Assembly (NCBI GenBank): GCA_019925095.2
Contig: CM034388.1
Location: 30,634,934-30,698,933, forward strand
Source of the DNA: Dendrolimus kikuchii
Lineage: Eukaryota; Arthropoda; Insecta; Lepidoptera; Lasiocampidae
DNA: 64,000 nucleotides
Direction of reading: 5' to 3'
Numbering within the stretch: the first letter of the stretch is position 1; each line of letters opens with the position of its first letter. Positions 52,637-62,569 of this stretch are shown here, in pieces. A model generated the notes under the pieces. The model searched no databases. It saw only the letters and a program-made list of their open reading frames with translations, and had not been told where the DNA came from. Position numbers and translations under genes: made by a program.

Positions 52637-53345
52637 AAGAGAAGAAACCAGAACGAAAGCAAGGATAATGGTCGATGATGTTATGCTAGAGCAAGTGAAT
52701 GAGTTTGTATATCTTGGATGTGCTTTTAGCAGGGATGGAAAGTACACCGCTGATATAGAAAGAAGAGTGAATTTGGGGAATAGTGTGAATGGAGCGTTAG
52801 GTAAACTTCTAGGTGCTAAGAACCTCAGCCAGAAGGCCCAGCTCGCCATACACAACGCGGTGCTGGTACCTACGCTCACGTATGGAAGCGAGAGTTGGGT
52901 ATGGAAGAGAGAGCATGAAAGTAGAGTAAACGCGGTCGAGATGCGAGCACTGCGCAAAATCTGCGGAGTGACGCTCGCGGACCGCGTTCGTAATACCGAA
53001 GTAAGAAAGAGAGTTGGTCTGAAAGAGAGTGTCGGGGTGAAGGTAAGGAAAGGAATGCTCCGGTGGTTCGGGCATGATGAAAGAATGACTAAACAGATAT
53101 ACAATGCAAAAGTGGATGGATGCAGAAGTCGTGGAAGGCCACGACACACCTTCCATGATCAAATTGATCGTGTACTAGCAGAAGGTGATGTCAGGAGCCT
53201 TAAGAACAGACGAGCTTGCATGACAAGAGTTATGAATGTCAAAGAGGCAAGTGAGGTGTGTAAGAATAAGCCTAAATGGCACTCTGTTGTTCGTGCCTAC
53301 CCCGCAAGGGAACTGGCGTGAAGTTATGTATGTATGTATGTATGT
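52637..53345 (+). mobile_element. RTE-T copy 26, longest copy
   Basis: Carries the 3' part of ORF2: EQVNEFVYLGCAFSRDGKY, ADIERRVNLGNSVNGALGK, LVPTLTYGSESWVWKREHES, ICGVTLADRVRNTEVRKRVG, to AYPARELA, stop at 53319-53321. The first part is the region just after the RT palm (thumb, VxxFxYLG). In-frame deletion HVERMHDERM to HDERM. Duplication AAAATCAAGTC at 52626-52636 and 53346-53356. KPKWHS variant. The frame is open throughout, pointing to a recent insertion. Confidence 0.93.
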
Positions 53346-53356
53346 AAAATCAAGTC

Positions 53357-54065
53357 TACTGCGATATTAATAGACATTGCATTGCTTCAAAAACATGTAT
53401 ATGAGTCATTTGCTAATTTTTTTTAAATATACATATATAACCATAATATATTTCGCTTAATGAATTCACTATGCTATAACATACCACACCCAATCTCATA
53501 ATATGTTTAACACTCAAATATTGATGAAGACGGTTTTAAAATTTATGACAATTCTCAATGATAACTTGTTATCATTCTGACTTACTATAACGACTAAAAC
53601 CAATTCTAAAGATTACGTTATAAGAGACGGCGAACAACGACCTTCACCCATCTGATAACTAGATGAGAAGTATTATTGATCAAATTGGGATTGTTAAAAA
53701 AAAATTACCCTCTGATTTCATATTTTTATTACGTAAAATAGGGTATTTTAAGATACTAATTTGAATATTTTTGTGTTTTAAGAGTTAGTTTTTTTTAATT
53801 CGATATTTAAAAAAATTCTCCGATGACGTCATCGAGGACAACTTTACATTAATTCCTTTGCCTATAAAACGAAAATAATAAAACCTACTTTATCATAATA
53901 ATCTGTGCTACTATTTAAATGTTACTGTCATTATTCATTGACATATCGCGATCATTTTAGTGTGGCCAGCTTTGCAATTTAATCGGTAGATTTGTAAAGA
54001 CGCCTATGATAGCCGATCGAAAAGTGTTCATGGCTAGTTTCGAAAGCTTCGAAGAATAATAATAA
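53357..54065. other. No feature recognised
   Basis: About 700 bp AT-rich spacer. Confidence 0.45.
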
Positions 54066-54262
54066 ACCCGCAGGAGGGCTTTGTGGCGAAGTCTTAGGTG
54101 AGTAGCGACACCTCGTACCTGACTCTGGTGGCTAAGGCAAGGCCCCCGGAGTCGGGTCTTGCCTTAGCCAGCCGGCACGGAGTGGAGATCGCTAGAGCTA
54201 AGACTCAAGCTCCAGGGCCGGAAGTGATAAATGGCATCACGTCAGAAGTAGCTTCAAGCCAC
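54066..54262 (+). repeat. Repeat H copy, 5' part
   Basis: CGCAGGAGGGCTTTGTGGCG, GTGAGTAGCGACACCTCGTA, CGGCACGGAGTGGAGATCGC. The frame reads ASRHGVEIARAKTQAPGPEV, INGITSEVAS, conserved with 62.2-62.5 kb (AGRHGVEIARAKTQAPGVEV). Confidence 0.65.
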
Positions 54263-54282
54263 AACATGTTGCGAAGCGGTGG

Positions 54283-54501
54283 TAAATTAAAGCTCCCATA
54301 GAGCAAATAACCATAAACAAAATTAAAACTAAATAATTAAAACGATCAAGTTGGCGGTAGGCTAAATAAAACTTTAACAATACTCATTGACACTGGACAT
54401 CTTTCTATTCCGTAATCACGGCTACTAAAAACTGGCCGAAACGTCAGAATAATAAAAATCAAATAAATTACCGCGCTTAAAACTGTTAAAACTTAGTTTT
54501 G
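54283..54501 (+). repeat. Repeat E copy
   Basis: GCTCCCATAGAGCAAATAA, AAGTTGGCGGTAGGCTAAAT, CTGGCCGAAACGTCAGAAT, CGCGCTTAAAACTGTTAAAA. Same extent as the copy at 59172-59392. Confidence 0.7.
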
Positions 54502-54714
54502 TTATGGTATATTTTCTTAGGGCCTACGCAGACAGGGACGGCATGGCAAGGGATTTAATTTTTTACTAATGGACATTCAAACGTATCGATATAAAAATAC
54601 TATATAAATTGCTATGCTTTAAAATGATGCCGTGGCATCGAAAGGGATTTCACTGCACGGCATTTAAAGACGCGCCACGGGCTCCCGCGGCGGGATGCCG
54701 TGGCGTACTGCGGG

Positions 54715-55295
54715 TAGGGATGCAAACAAAACATCGATGTTTCCAAACATCGATGTATCGTTCATAAAAATCGACGTTTTAACATCGATGTTGAAACCAA
54801 AACATCGACGATACATCGGTGTTCAAGAACGATATTTTATGAACGACGATGTTTTATCATACATAGACATAACGCGCCATGTTGTGCTCTATTTTTAATA
54901 TTTTTTTGTTATTGCCAGTAATAATTTATAATATAAAAGTTGATTATTATACCTATTTCTTTCATTTCTATTAAAAATAACCATTTTTCTTAGATGTACA
55001 TTTATTTTAAATGGTGATAGGGATGTGTTAGTGTGCGCCCACGCTGTTGAATAGTAAGTACGGTAATGAATGTGGGTAAGGTAAAAGACATATAAATAGA
55101 ATAAACATAGTATTTAGTAGGATGAGAGCATTGAGAAGTGCATCGCAGGAACAAGCGTCAAAAGATTATGTAAACGGTGATAAAAAACATCGATATATCG
55201 TTCATAAACGTCGATATTTTCAACATCGATATTTCACTTTTGAAAACATCGATATCCTAATATCGATATTTTTTATCAGCGATGTTGCATCCCTA
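54715..55295. mobile_element. hAT-type non-autonomous transposon
   Basis: Ends TAGGGATGCAA (54715-54725) and TTGCATCCCTA (55285-55295) are exact inverse repeats, flanked by a perfect 8 bp duplication ACTGCGGG (54707-54714 and 55296-55303), the hAT signature. Interior rich in ACATCGATGTT/ATCGATATT palindromes near both ends. No transposase. Inserted in a GC-rich unknown repeat (GGCATGCCGTGG region). Confidence 0.9.
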
Positions 55296-55303
55296 ACTGC
55301 GGG

Positions 55304-56426
55304 TAGGCAACGGCATGTCAAGGACTCCGGCTCGTTTTGACATACCGCGGAGTGAGTGAATCTTCTTCTATCCCTGTTATTAGTCTGTGCACCTTATTCT
55401 GCAATAATCGATATTAACACCAAATCCCAATCTACCATTTTAAAACTTAGGCACATCAACACAAGATCAAACGCAATTGAAGACTAAAAGTGTATCGGGC
55501 AGCAGGAGCTGCCGAGGCGTGCTTCGTCGCGGCGTCACAAGGCGCTGGAATGCCGCGGTATATAAGCGGCTAATGTGCGCTGACTGACGGCAAAATCCCG
55601 TCCCGTTCTGCGAAGGCCTTTATAGTTCTGTAGCTGTATTAATGAAAAAATGCGTACCTATGTTACAAACCTTCATTGTGCGCGGCGCGACACGCACTTA
55701 GCCTATGTATTTTATTTTCCATGAAAATAAAAAAAAAATATTATGAAATCTTACCTTGCAAAAGCCTCGCAAAACTGCGAAGACTTGCAAAATTAATCAA
55801 AATTGCTTTGTTATTACTTTTAACTGTGGGAGTCATTACCTTACTATCTCAGAGAAGGTACATTTCAATCAAGCATCGAAGGTGAGGTAATCCGCGGAAA
55901 TCGAACTGTGTGGTTCATTTACGTAATGTTCCCGAGGCAAGTAAATCACAATAAGACCTAACATTACAAAATCTGTTCTCTATGCTGTAGTCATTCTAGT
56001 GCGTTACTTGCACGAGTCTAGCCTGGCTAATGTTAAAAATATATTTGTTTCCACATAAGATTTATCTCTTCTGTTACTAATAAAAATGTACTAGTGGTCG
56101 AAATACGACCATAATTCATTTAAATTATAAGTTAGAACATTACTAAGGTTCTGTTGTCAAAGACTATACTTCTATAATCACAGATTTCGCCAAGGCTACA
56201 CTGTTCATTTGACTTTAACAATAAACAAAAGAGTATATATGCGTGTGTGTGTCAAATACATGGTAGTGTGTGTAATGTTTTTTTTATTAATTTATTTTTT
56301 ATGCATAATTTAAAAAAAATAGGTATTAGCATTCTGAACTCCTTCTCTATATAAACTATTATAAGTGTGCGAAATTTCATACTCCCCGTCAGCGCAATTT
56401 TCGTGCAAAGTTTTTGCTTCACATAT
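55304..56426. other. No proven gene; one promoter-like site
   Basis: A TATATAAG at 55559-55566 follows GC-rich DNA (GCTGCCGAGGCGTGCTTCGT); no ORF with recognisable motifs follows (69 codons at 55676-55885 look incidental). The rest is AT-rich. Confidence 0.35.
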
Positions 56427-56845
56427 TAATATAATGATACATACATACATACATAACTTCACGCCAGTTCCCTTGCGGGGTAGGCACGAACAACAGAGCG
56501 CCATTTAGGCTTATTCTTACACACCTCACTTGCTTCTTTGACATTCATAACTCTTGTCATGCACGCTCGTCTGTTCTTAAGGCTCCTAACATAATATAAT
56601 GATGTTTTACATAAATATGTTTGTATGTATTTAATTTATAAAGTAGTTTAAGTATGTATCTGTGTTCACAATTAATACAGTCCTATTGTGAACATATACC
56701 ACATCGCCGGATTAGTTTAAATTATTTTTTTAAATTGGATGTATGGAAACGATGGCTTCGCCTATTGTTTTTACCATGACAATATTTTTATCATGCATTT
56801 TCGTAATTGTTTATTTGATGAGCAATAAAATGTTATTAATCTATA
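56427..56845 (+). mobile_element. Tail-R, diverged, split by RTE-T
   Basis: After the RTE-T insertion: TTGTATGTATTTAATTTATA, ACATCGCCGGATTAG, CTATTGTTTTTACCATGACA, GAGCAATAAAATGTTATTAA. The GATCGCTT hairpin is decayed. Confidence 0.6.
56439..56591 (-). mobile_element. RTE-T copy 27
   Basis: Truncated at TTAGGAGCC (hotspot). Duplication TAATATAATGAT at 56427-56438 and 56592-56603. KPKWRS variant. Confidence 0.92.
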
Positions 56846-56867
56846 TTTCAATATTACTATTTACGAG

Positions 56868-57090
56868 AAAGAGTTTTTGGCGGGAACTGAAAGGGGACGT
56901 TGTGCTGTGCAGTTTTATTTTCTAAAAATATGTAAAATCACTCTAAAACGAACAATAGTTGTAGGATATTGATAGTTTTTGAGTAGTAATTATGTGTTTT
57001 TGCGAGAAATGTGAACTATATAGCCAAATAGCGTGGATTTTAGCCTACAATACAACTGCGCCTAGCTTAAAGGCCTAGTTGCCAAGCCAA
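56868..57090 (+). repeat. Repeat C copy, internal deletion
   Basis: GAGTTTTTGGCGGGAACTGA to GGCCTAGTTGCCAAGCC; lacks the ~60 bp around CACAAGAACTCCGTTG. Confidence 0.7.
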
Positions 57091-57304
57091 AAACTAAAAA
57101 AAAAAAAAATTACGAGAAATGTTATCGTCTTGTTTTATTTCTACTTATAGCTTAAGTCCGGCATTATACGTATAAGTTTTACTCACGTAAGCCTTTAAAA
57201 TACTATGATATATCAATATCTTATTCAGAGTTGAAAGGATTTATTTAATTAGGTTACCATGTCATAAATTAAACTATACTATAAATGAAAATAAACTATG
57301 TCGA

Positions 57305-57350
57305 GCCTTTGCCGCCATTTTATTGCTTACGATAAAATGGCGGTAAAGGC
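57305..57350. mobile_element. Minimal copy of ACCGCCATTTTATCG fold-back
   Basis: 19 bp arms (57305-57323 and 57332-57350, one mismatch) around loop TGCTTACG. The whole interior of the 186 bp element is gone, leaving a bare hairpin. Confidence 0.7.
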
Positions 57351-58155
57351 CATATATATAAACTAAAATTGAACTATAAAATCTAGTACCAGACCGCTGT
57401 CAGTTGGAAATATGCCCAGAAGACTGGCCACATCGCTTCGCTGCAGCGCTAATGCGTTTTATAAAAATAAAACAAATATTGGAAAAGAGACTGGCGGGTT
57501 TCTTAGGAGCCATCGGCCTGGTCATCTACACGCATAATTACAATGTGTCTAGGTAAATTATTTCACTAGAAACCTATGTGTGATTGTCATTTTCTACAAT
57601 AACTTGGCTGAAAATAGAATTTAGTCATAAATGTTTGACATCGACATAACCGTTTTGGCGGGAACTTGAAATGTAATGCTTTACTGTGCAATTTTATTTT
57701 CAAAAAATGTTAAATATGCCTATAAGTGAACAGTGTGAACAATATCGGTACGATATTTATTGTTTTTAACGAATAATTTATGGATTTGTGTTTAATTCGT
57801 CACAATATCAGGCCAAAAGAACAGGGTCTATACAGCTTTGTCTGCAGTATGACACTTGACAGTGACATAATACGCGCTTAGACGTTTTGTATTGCCATTT
57901 AAAAAAATATAAAGTAACAGATGTCGATAACAAATAAATAATTGATTAACCAACTAACAAAATAAAAGTGTTATGCAATAGAAGATTACGCAGATATATC
58001 GATATTTTGACGCGTAATATATCTAGATTTTTATTAATATAGTGGTTTAATGAATCAGGCAACAATGCTTTTGAATTTAATTATTTGTTAAACGAGTATC
58101 GATACTTGAAACATTCAACATCCCTTTTCTCCGGTTATCGAGGTTCTTAAAATAG
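57351..58155. other. Spacer with old repeat C relative
   Basis: 57650-57800 (TTTTGGCGGGAACTTGAAAT, TACTGTGCAATTTTATTTTC) is a diverged repeat C 5' end. Nothing else. Confidence 0.45.
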
Positions 58156-58399
58156 GAGTTTCTGAAAGGAGATGTTGTGCTGTGCAGTTTTATTTTCTAA
58201 AAATGTATAAAATTACTCTAAAATGAACAATAGTTGTAGGATATTGATAGTTTTTGAGTAGTAATTATGTGTTTTTGCGAGAAATGTGAACTATATAGCC
58301 AAATGTGGCCTTTCGAGTTTTCACAAGAACTCCGTTGAATGACGTCGATTGTAGCCTACAATACAACGGCGCCTGGCTAAAAGGCCTAGTTGCCAAGCC
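58156..58399 (+). repeat. Repeat C copy
   Basis: GAGTTTCTGAAAGGAGATGT, GCGAGAAATGTGAACTATAT, GGCCTAGTTGCCAAGCC. Has the CTACAATACAACGGCGCCTG end. Confidence 0.7.
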
Positions 58400-58741
58400 T
58401 TAAAAAAAAGTTCTTAAAATATGTTACTACTTAAAAAGATAAGAAGTAAAAATATACTTTTTTTTTAAATATAAGTTTTGTCTTCGTAGATGTCGAGGCC
58501 GAAAACCAGTCGCATTTAATGATTCATTCGGAACATCAATTTACACCTATTGTTACCTTTCAAACCAAATAAAATTTTATTATACTTTACCTAAAATATA
58601 GACCGTGTTATCATAAATTATACCTGCTTCCATAAATATCAAACACTATGCCACCTGCAACCAAAAAGTTCAGAACATAAATAGATTTTATATCACCGGC
58701 CATTGTGAATAACCACGCATATTGAATGGTTATACGCTTTA
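58400..58741. other. No feature recognised
   Basis: AT-rich spacer. Confidence 0.45.
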
Positions 58742-58751
58742 TAAAATAAAT

Positions 58752-59536
58752 GACATACGTACATACATAACTTCACGCCAGTTCCCTTGCGGGGTAGGCA
58801 CGGACAACAGAGTGCCATTTAGGCTTATTCTTACACACCTTACTTGCTTCTTTGACATTCATAACTCTTGTCATGCACGCTTGTCTGTTCTTAAGGCTCC
58901 TGACATCACCTTCTGCTAGTACACGATCAATTTGATCATGGAAGGTGTGTCGTGGCCTTCCACGACTTCTGCATCCATCCACTTTTGCATTGTATATCTG
59001 TTTAGTCATTCTTTCATCATGCATTCTTTCCACATGCCCGAACCACCGGAGCATTCCTTTCCTTACCTTCACCCCGACACTCTCTTTCTTACTTCGGTAT
59101 TACGAACGCGGTCCGCGAGTGTCACTCCGCAGATTTTGCGCAGTGCTCGCATCTCGACCGCGTTTACTCTAAATTAGATTAGGCTCCCATGGAGTAAATA
59201 ATAAACAAAATTAAAATTAAATAATTAAAATTAACAAGTTGGCGGTAGGCTAAATAAAACTTTAACAATACTCGTTGACACTTGACATCTTTGTCTTCCG
59301 TGATCACGGCCACTGAAAAGTGGCCGAAACGTCGGAAAAACCAAAGTCAAATAAAATTACCGCGCTTAAAACCGTTAAAACGTAGTTTTATTGCGTTTAC
59401 TCTACTTTCATGCTCTCTCTTCCATACCCAACTCTCGCTTCCATACGCGGGCGTAGGTACCAGCACCGCGTTGTGTACGGCGAGTTGGGCCTTCTGGCTG
59501 AGGTTTTTAGCGCCTAGAAGTTTACCTTATAAAGTT
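58752..59536 (-). mobile_element. RTE-T copy 28, split by repeat E
   Basis: 3' part 58752-59171; 5' part 59393-59536 (frame reaching LGAKNLSQKAQLA-type codons). Removing repeat E restores a continuous long copy. Probable duplication TAAAATAAAT at 58742-58751 and 59537-59546. KPKWHS variant; the ESVGVK segment upstream has lost GLK codons. Confidence 0.88.
59172..59392 (+). mobile_element. Repeat E inserted in RTE-T with duplication
   Basis: 221 bp flanked by perfect GCGTTTACTCTA at 59160-59171 and 59393-59404, where RTE-T has one copy. This gives exact element ends for repeat E and shows it is mobile. Contains a GGCCACTGAAAAGTGGCC hairpin. No ORF; a retroposon (SINE-like) is most likely given the 12 bp duplication. 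Confidence 0.88.
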
Positions 59537-59547
59537 TAAAATAAATT

Positions 59548-59905
59548 AAGCGACACAAACAAGAACTGCGTGTGACGGAGATGAATATGCTGCGATGGAT
59601 GTGTGGAGTGACGCGGAAAGACTGTCAGGAACTCCCGCATCCGCGGTAGTCTTCATGTTATGATACGGCCGCGTTTTGTGGAGACTGGTTAATTATGTGG
59701 GGAACAAATGCCATGCCGCCTCCGTCAGGTCCCAGTCGAAAAGGAAAGCCCAAGAAATGTTGGCTTGACGTTGTGAAGGATGACAATGGTCTCAAAACGG
59801 GGGATGCTCACCGCGCGAAGTGGAGTAGAAAATGTAGGAAAGCGGACCCTGGGCGTCGGAGTAAACGCTCCGAACGCAACCGGGATCTAACGCTCGGATG
59901 ATGAT
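59548..59905 (+). pseudogene. Third RTE-like LINE C-terminus, (ATG)n tail
   Basis: Frames read EMNMLRWMCGVTRKDCQEL, then RKGKPKKCWLDVVKDDNGL, KTGDAHRAKWSRKCRKADPG, stop at 59899-59901, then GGATGATGAT. The (MLRWMxGVTxxD ... GRPxxxWxDxVxxD) order is that of RTE-like ORF2 ends. Frame broken near 59650. Same 3' end as 8978-9070. Confidence 0.7.
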
Positions 59906-60266
59906 ACCCTCTATAAAATATTAATGATCTGTTAGTAGTAGATAAATTACATTATTTTTATTATGAGCGATTTGTAGTTAGTTGTTCGGGGTAAAAATTA
60001 GCTTATTCCGACGCAGTATTCACTCAAAGGATAACTTATATTCTTTTTTAAATGCTGCGGTACGGGATAATCCGGGGCCCATGCCCCGGGCTGCCAATTC
60101 AGAGGGCGGCAAATTAAAACTTCGCAGACAAATACACAACTCACAATTAATGCAACTTTGACCACTGAGACTTCCAGTAGGTATTTAAGCACATAGAATA
60201 CTTATCGCGGGGCTCGTAGGTATAGGTTAAAAAGCACAGAGTGATGGCTGAAATGACGATGATTAA
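59906..60266. other. Spacer with GC-rich hairpin
   Basis: CCGGGGC/GCCCCGG (60072-60078, 60083-60089) with loop CCAT in otherwise AT-rich sequence. Confidence 0.45.
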
Positions 60267-61038
60267 TCTATACTATAATATTATAGTTTGTTTGTTTAAA
60301 CGCGCTAATCTCAGGAACCACTGGTCCGATTTGAAAAATTTATTCAGTGTTGAATAGTACATTTATCGAGAAAGGCTATATGCTATATTATATTTTCAAA
60401 AAAATTAGGGATCCTTACTAAAAGTCCAATAATGTAACCCAAGGTGTAAAAAAATGATCCGAAAAAATCCTTACACGGCGTGCGCTGCGAAAACTATTGA
60501 TTATAGAACAAAACAATGTACTACCACTTTGCAGAACATATAATTGTCTACAAAAAATATTGCGTAACCATATGTCTAACTATTGTAGTTATCTCACAAT
60601 AAGTGTTTTCTTTTATTTTTTTAAATAATTAAAATGCCGTCGCTTCAAAAACTCTTTATTTTGTACCTTCGTATTAATCCCTATCAAAATAAATTACTTC
60701 ATATTCAAGACGAATTCAATACCTTTCTAGAACTTTTTGAATTATTCAATTCGGACGTTTCATTCAAAAGATATCGCGATATTTAAAATGTAAGTATTAG
60801 TGTTGTAGCCAAATATACTAATATTGTTTGATTGAACGCGCTAATCTCAGGAACTACTGGTCTGATTTGAAAAATTCTTTCAGTGTTGGATAGCCCATTT
60901 ATCGAGGAAGGCTATAGGCTATATATCATCACGCTAAGACCAATAGGAGCGGAGCACCAATGAAGAATGTTTCAAAAACGGAGGGTTTTGAAAGCAAATT
61001 CCACGCGGACGACGTCGCGGACAACGAGGGCAACCTAG
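60267..61038 (+). mobile_element. Long composite Helitron-like element 2
   Basis: A|TCTATACTATAATATTAT to GGGCAACCTAG|T. Same two-module structure as 42805-43590 with few differences. No coding capacity. Confidence 0.75.
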
Positions 61039-61573
61039 TATGGCTTCATAACCCACTTAGAAGAAAGACCGAAACTTCAAGCTCGGTAGGAAGGACCTTA
61101 CAAAGTCGTAACGCGGATCAACGACCTCACATATCGTAAAAAACAAGGTTTTTTTTTTTTTAATTGCAGTAGATCAGCAGACAGGCAGACGGCCCACTTG
61201 ATGGAAAGCGGTCACCATCGCCCATGGACATTTGCAACACCGAAGGTGCTACAAATGTGCTGCTGCTCTCTTACGGGAGACTGGAACCTGGTCACTAATG
61301 CCGGAACACAACTCAAGGTTGTTATGGCGACATGCTTTAGACTAGGGGTGGTAGCCATCCAGTCGGGCAAATGCCCTACCACCTGGCTGTGGGTTGTTAA
61401 GTCGCCTCTTACGACAGGCCGCCCCAACGCAGAAAATTGTATTCTTTCTCCGTTCCTGCACGGATAAAGTAAGATAGAGTAAGAGGAAAACCGTAAATTG
61501 TACATGTAGATCGGCTCGCCTGCTACCAAAGAAGCAATGATGCTCGGGACTAGCATGACTAAGAGGGAGATAG
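61039..61573 (+). pseudogene. Ty3/Gypsy 3' end: integrase C-terminus and PPT
   Basis: Before the SINE-A insertion: VWLHNPLRRK and, in a shifted frame, EGPYKVVTRINDLTYRK, the chromodomain-like end of Gypsy integrase; a stop replaces the Trp of the WEGPY motif. After it: RGKPKIVHVDRLACYQ, the following conserved block (KPKxVHxDRLxPY). A polypurine tract AAGAGGGAGATAG (61561-61573) directly precedes TGTTACGACC at 61574, a plausible 3' LTR start. Confidence 0.7.
61148..61468 (-). mobile_element. SINE-A copy 22, inside Gypsy
   Basis: Poly-T, ATTGCAGTAGATCAGCAGAC to CGTTCCTGCACGGATAA. Head variant CCGCCCCAACGCAG. GTAGCC subfamily. Confidence 0.92.
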
Positions 61574-61935
61574 TGTTACGACCGACAAAGACCGATTCAC
61601 ACCTGCAGCTGCACTCCCCCGCTCGAAAAATTCAAGATATGCTGTGAATAGATGTAGGAACTGACCAAAAGAGAATCAATTCATCAGCTGGGCTGTCAAA
61701 AGGAGGTAAACGGTGTAATTTTCTGAATATTTTTAAAATTAAACAGAAACGTGTAAAGAAATGGACATCAACATGTTGTTTGTACGAATTAATTGATTAT
61801 TATACAAATTTTATTCAAATTAATAAATTATCATAAATTAAAAATCTAGCTATTTATAAACTTATGACTCTACAATGTTTCACGTGACAATTCATACTAT
61901 TTGCTACGTGTTTGTCGTTTTTTTTATTTTTTTAT
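61574..61935 (+). other. Possible Gypsy LTR remnant, boundary unknown
   Basis: Starts TGTTACGACCGACAAAGACC. I cannot find a CA end or a second LTR for comparison. AT-rich from 61740 on. Confidence 0.35.
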
Positions 61936-62560
61936 ATTGTATGTCTCTCAAGACCACGGGCCATAAGAATGGCCCGGACTTTTGGAGGGCTTGCGTGGGG
62001 CCATGGGAAGGCCAACACGTAGGCCCCTCGACAAATTTAATGTAAATGTGGCGTGACACTGACCGGCGATTATCCCTGTCTACACCATATAATAATGCAG
62101 CCAAGGACAAGCCCCGGCCAGTGTAGGACTATTGTGGGAAATGAGGACAAAAATCACCGGCCTATTGTGGTGAACTGCTAATGGTACTAGGGGTCTGGGA
62201 ATATGGGGACTATGGCATCTGCCCGTCGCAATGTTCAGGGAACATGGAAAAATGGGCAGACGGTGACTCGCCACTCCCTGCATGGGCCCCAAAAAATGCC
62301 ATAAAGACAGGGGCAACATGGGTGTGAGTGGCTAAGGGGTGTAGAGAGGTGGGCTGCAGGTTCACCGAAGCTACTTCCGACGTTAGGCCATTTATCACTT
62401 CCACCCCTGGAGCTTGAGTCTTAGCTCTAGCGATCTCCACTCCGTGCCGGCCAGCTAAGGCAAGCATGGAGGCGGGGACCTTGCCTTGGCCCCCGGAGTC
62501 AGGTACGAGGTGTCGCTACTCACCTAAGGCTTCGCCACAAAGCCCCCCTGCGGGATTATT
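61936..62560 (-). repeat. Repeat H, longest copy
   Basis: From CCGCAGGGGGGCTTTGTGGC (minus strand, 62560) to ACATACAATATA. It includes the regions seen separately at 54.1, 45.3 and 15.1 kb, so those are fragments of one element. The minus frame 62467-62210 reads AGRHGVEIARAKTQAPGVEV, NLQPTSLHPLATHTHVAPVF. Function unknown; perhaps ORF1 or 5' region of a LINE. Confidence 0.65.
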
Positions 62561-62569
62561 TAATTTTTT

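Noticed and set aside
52598..53162. Long minus-strand frames (183 and 117 codons) across RTE-T copy 26
   Set aside because: They are antisense shadows of the RTE-T ORF; the same antisense frames occur in every RTE-T copy and end at its truncation points.
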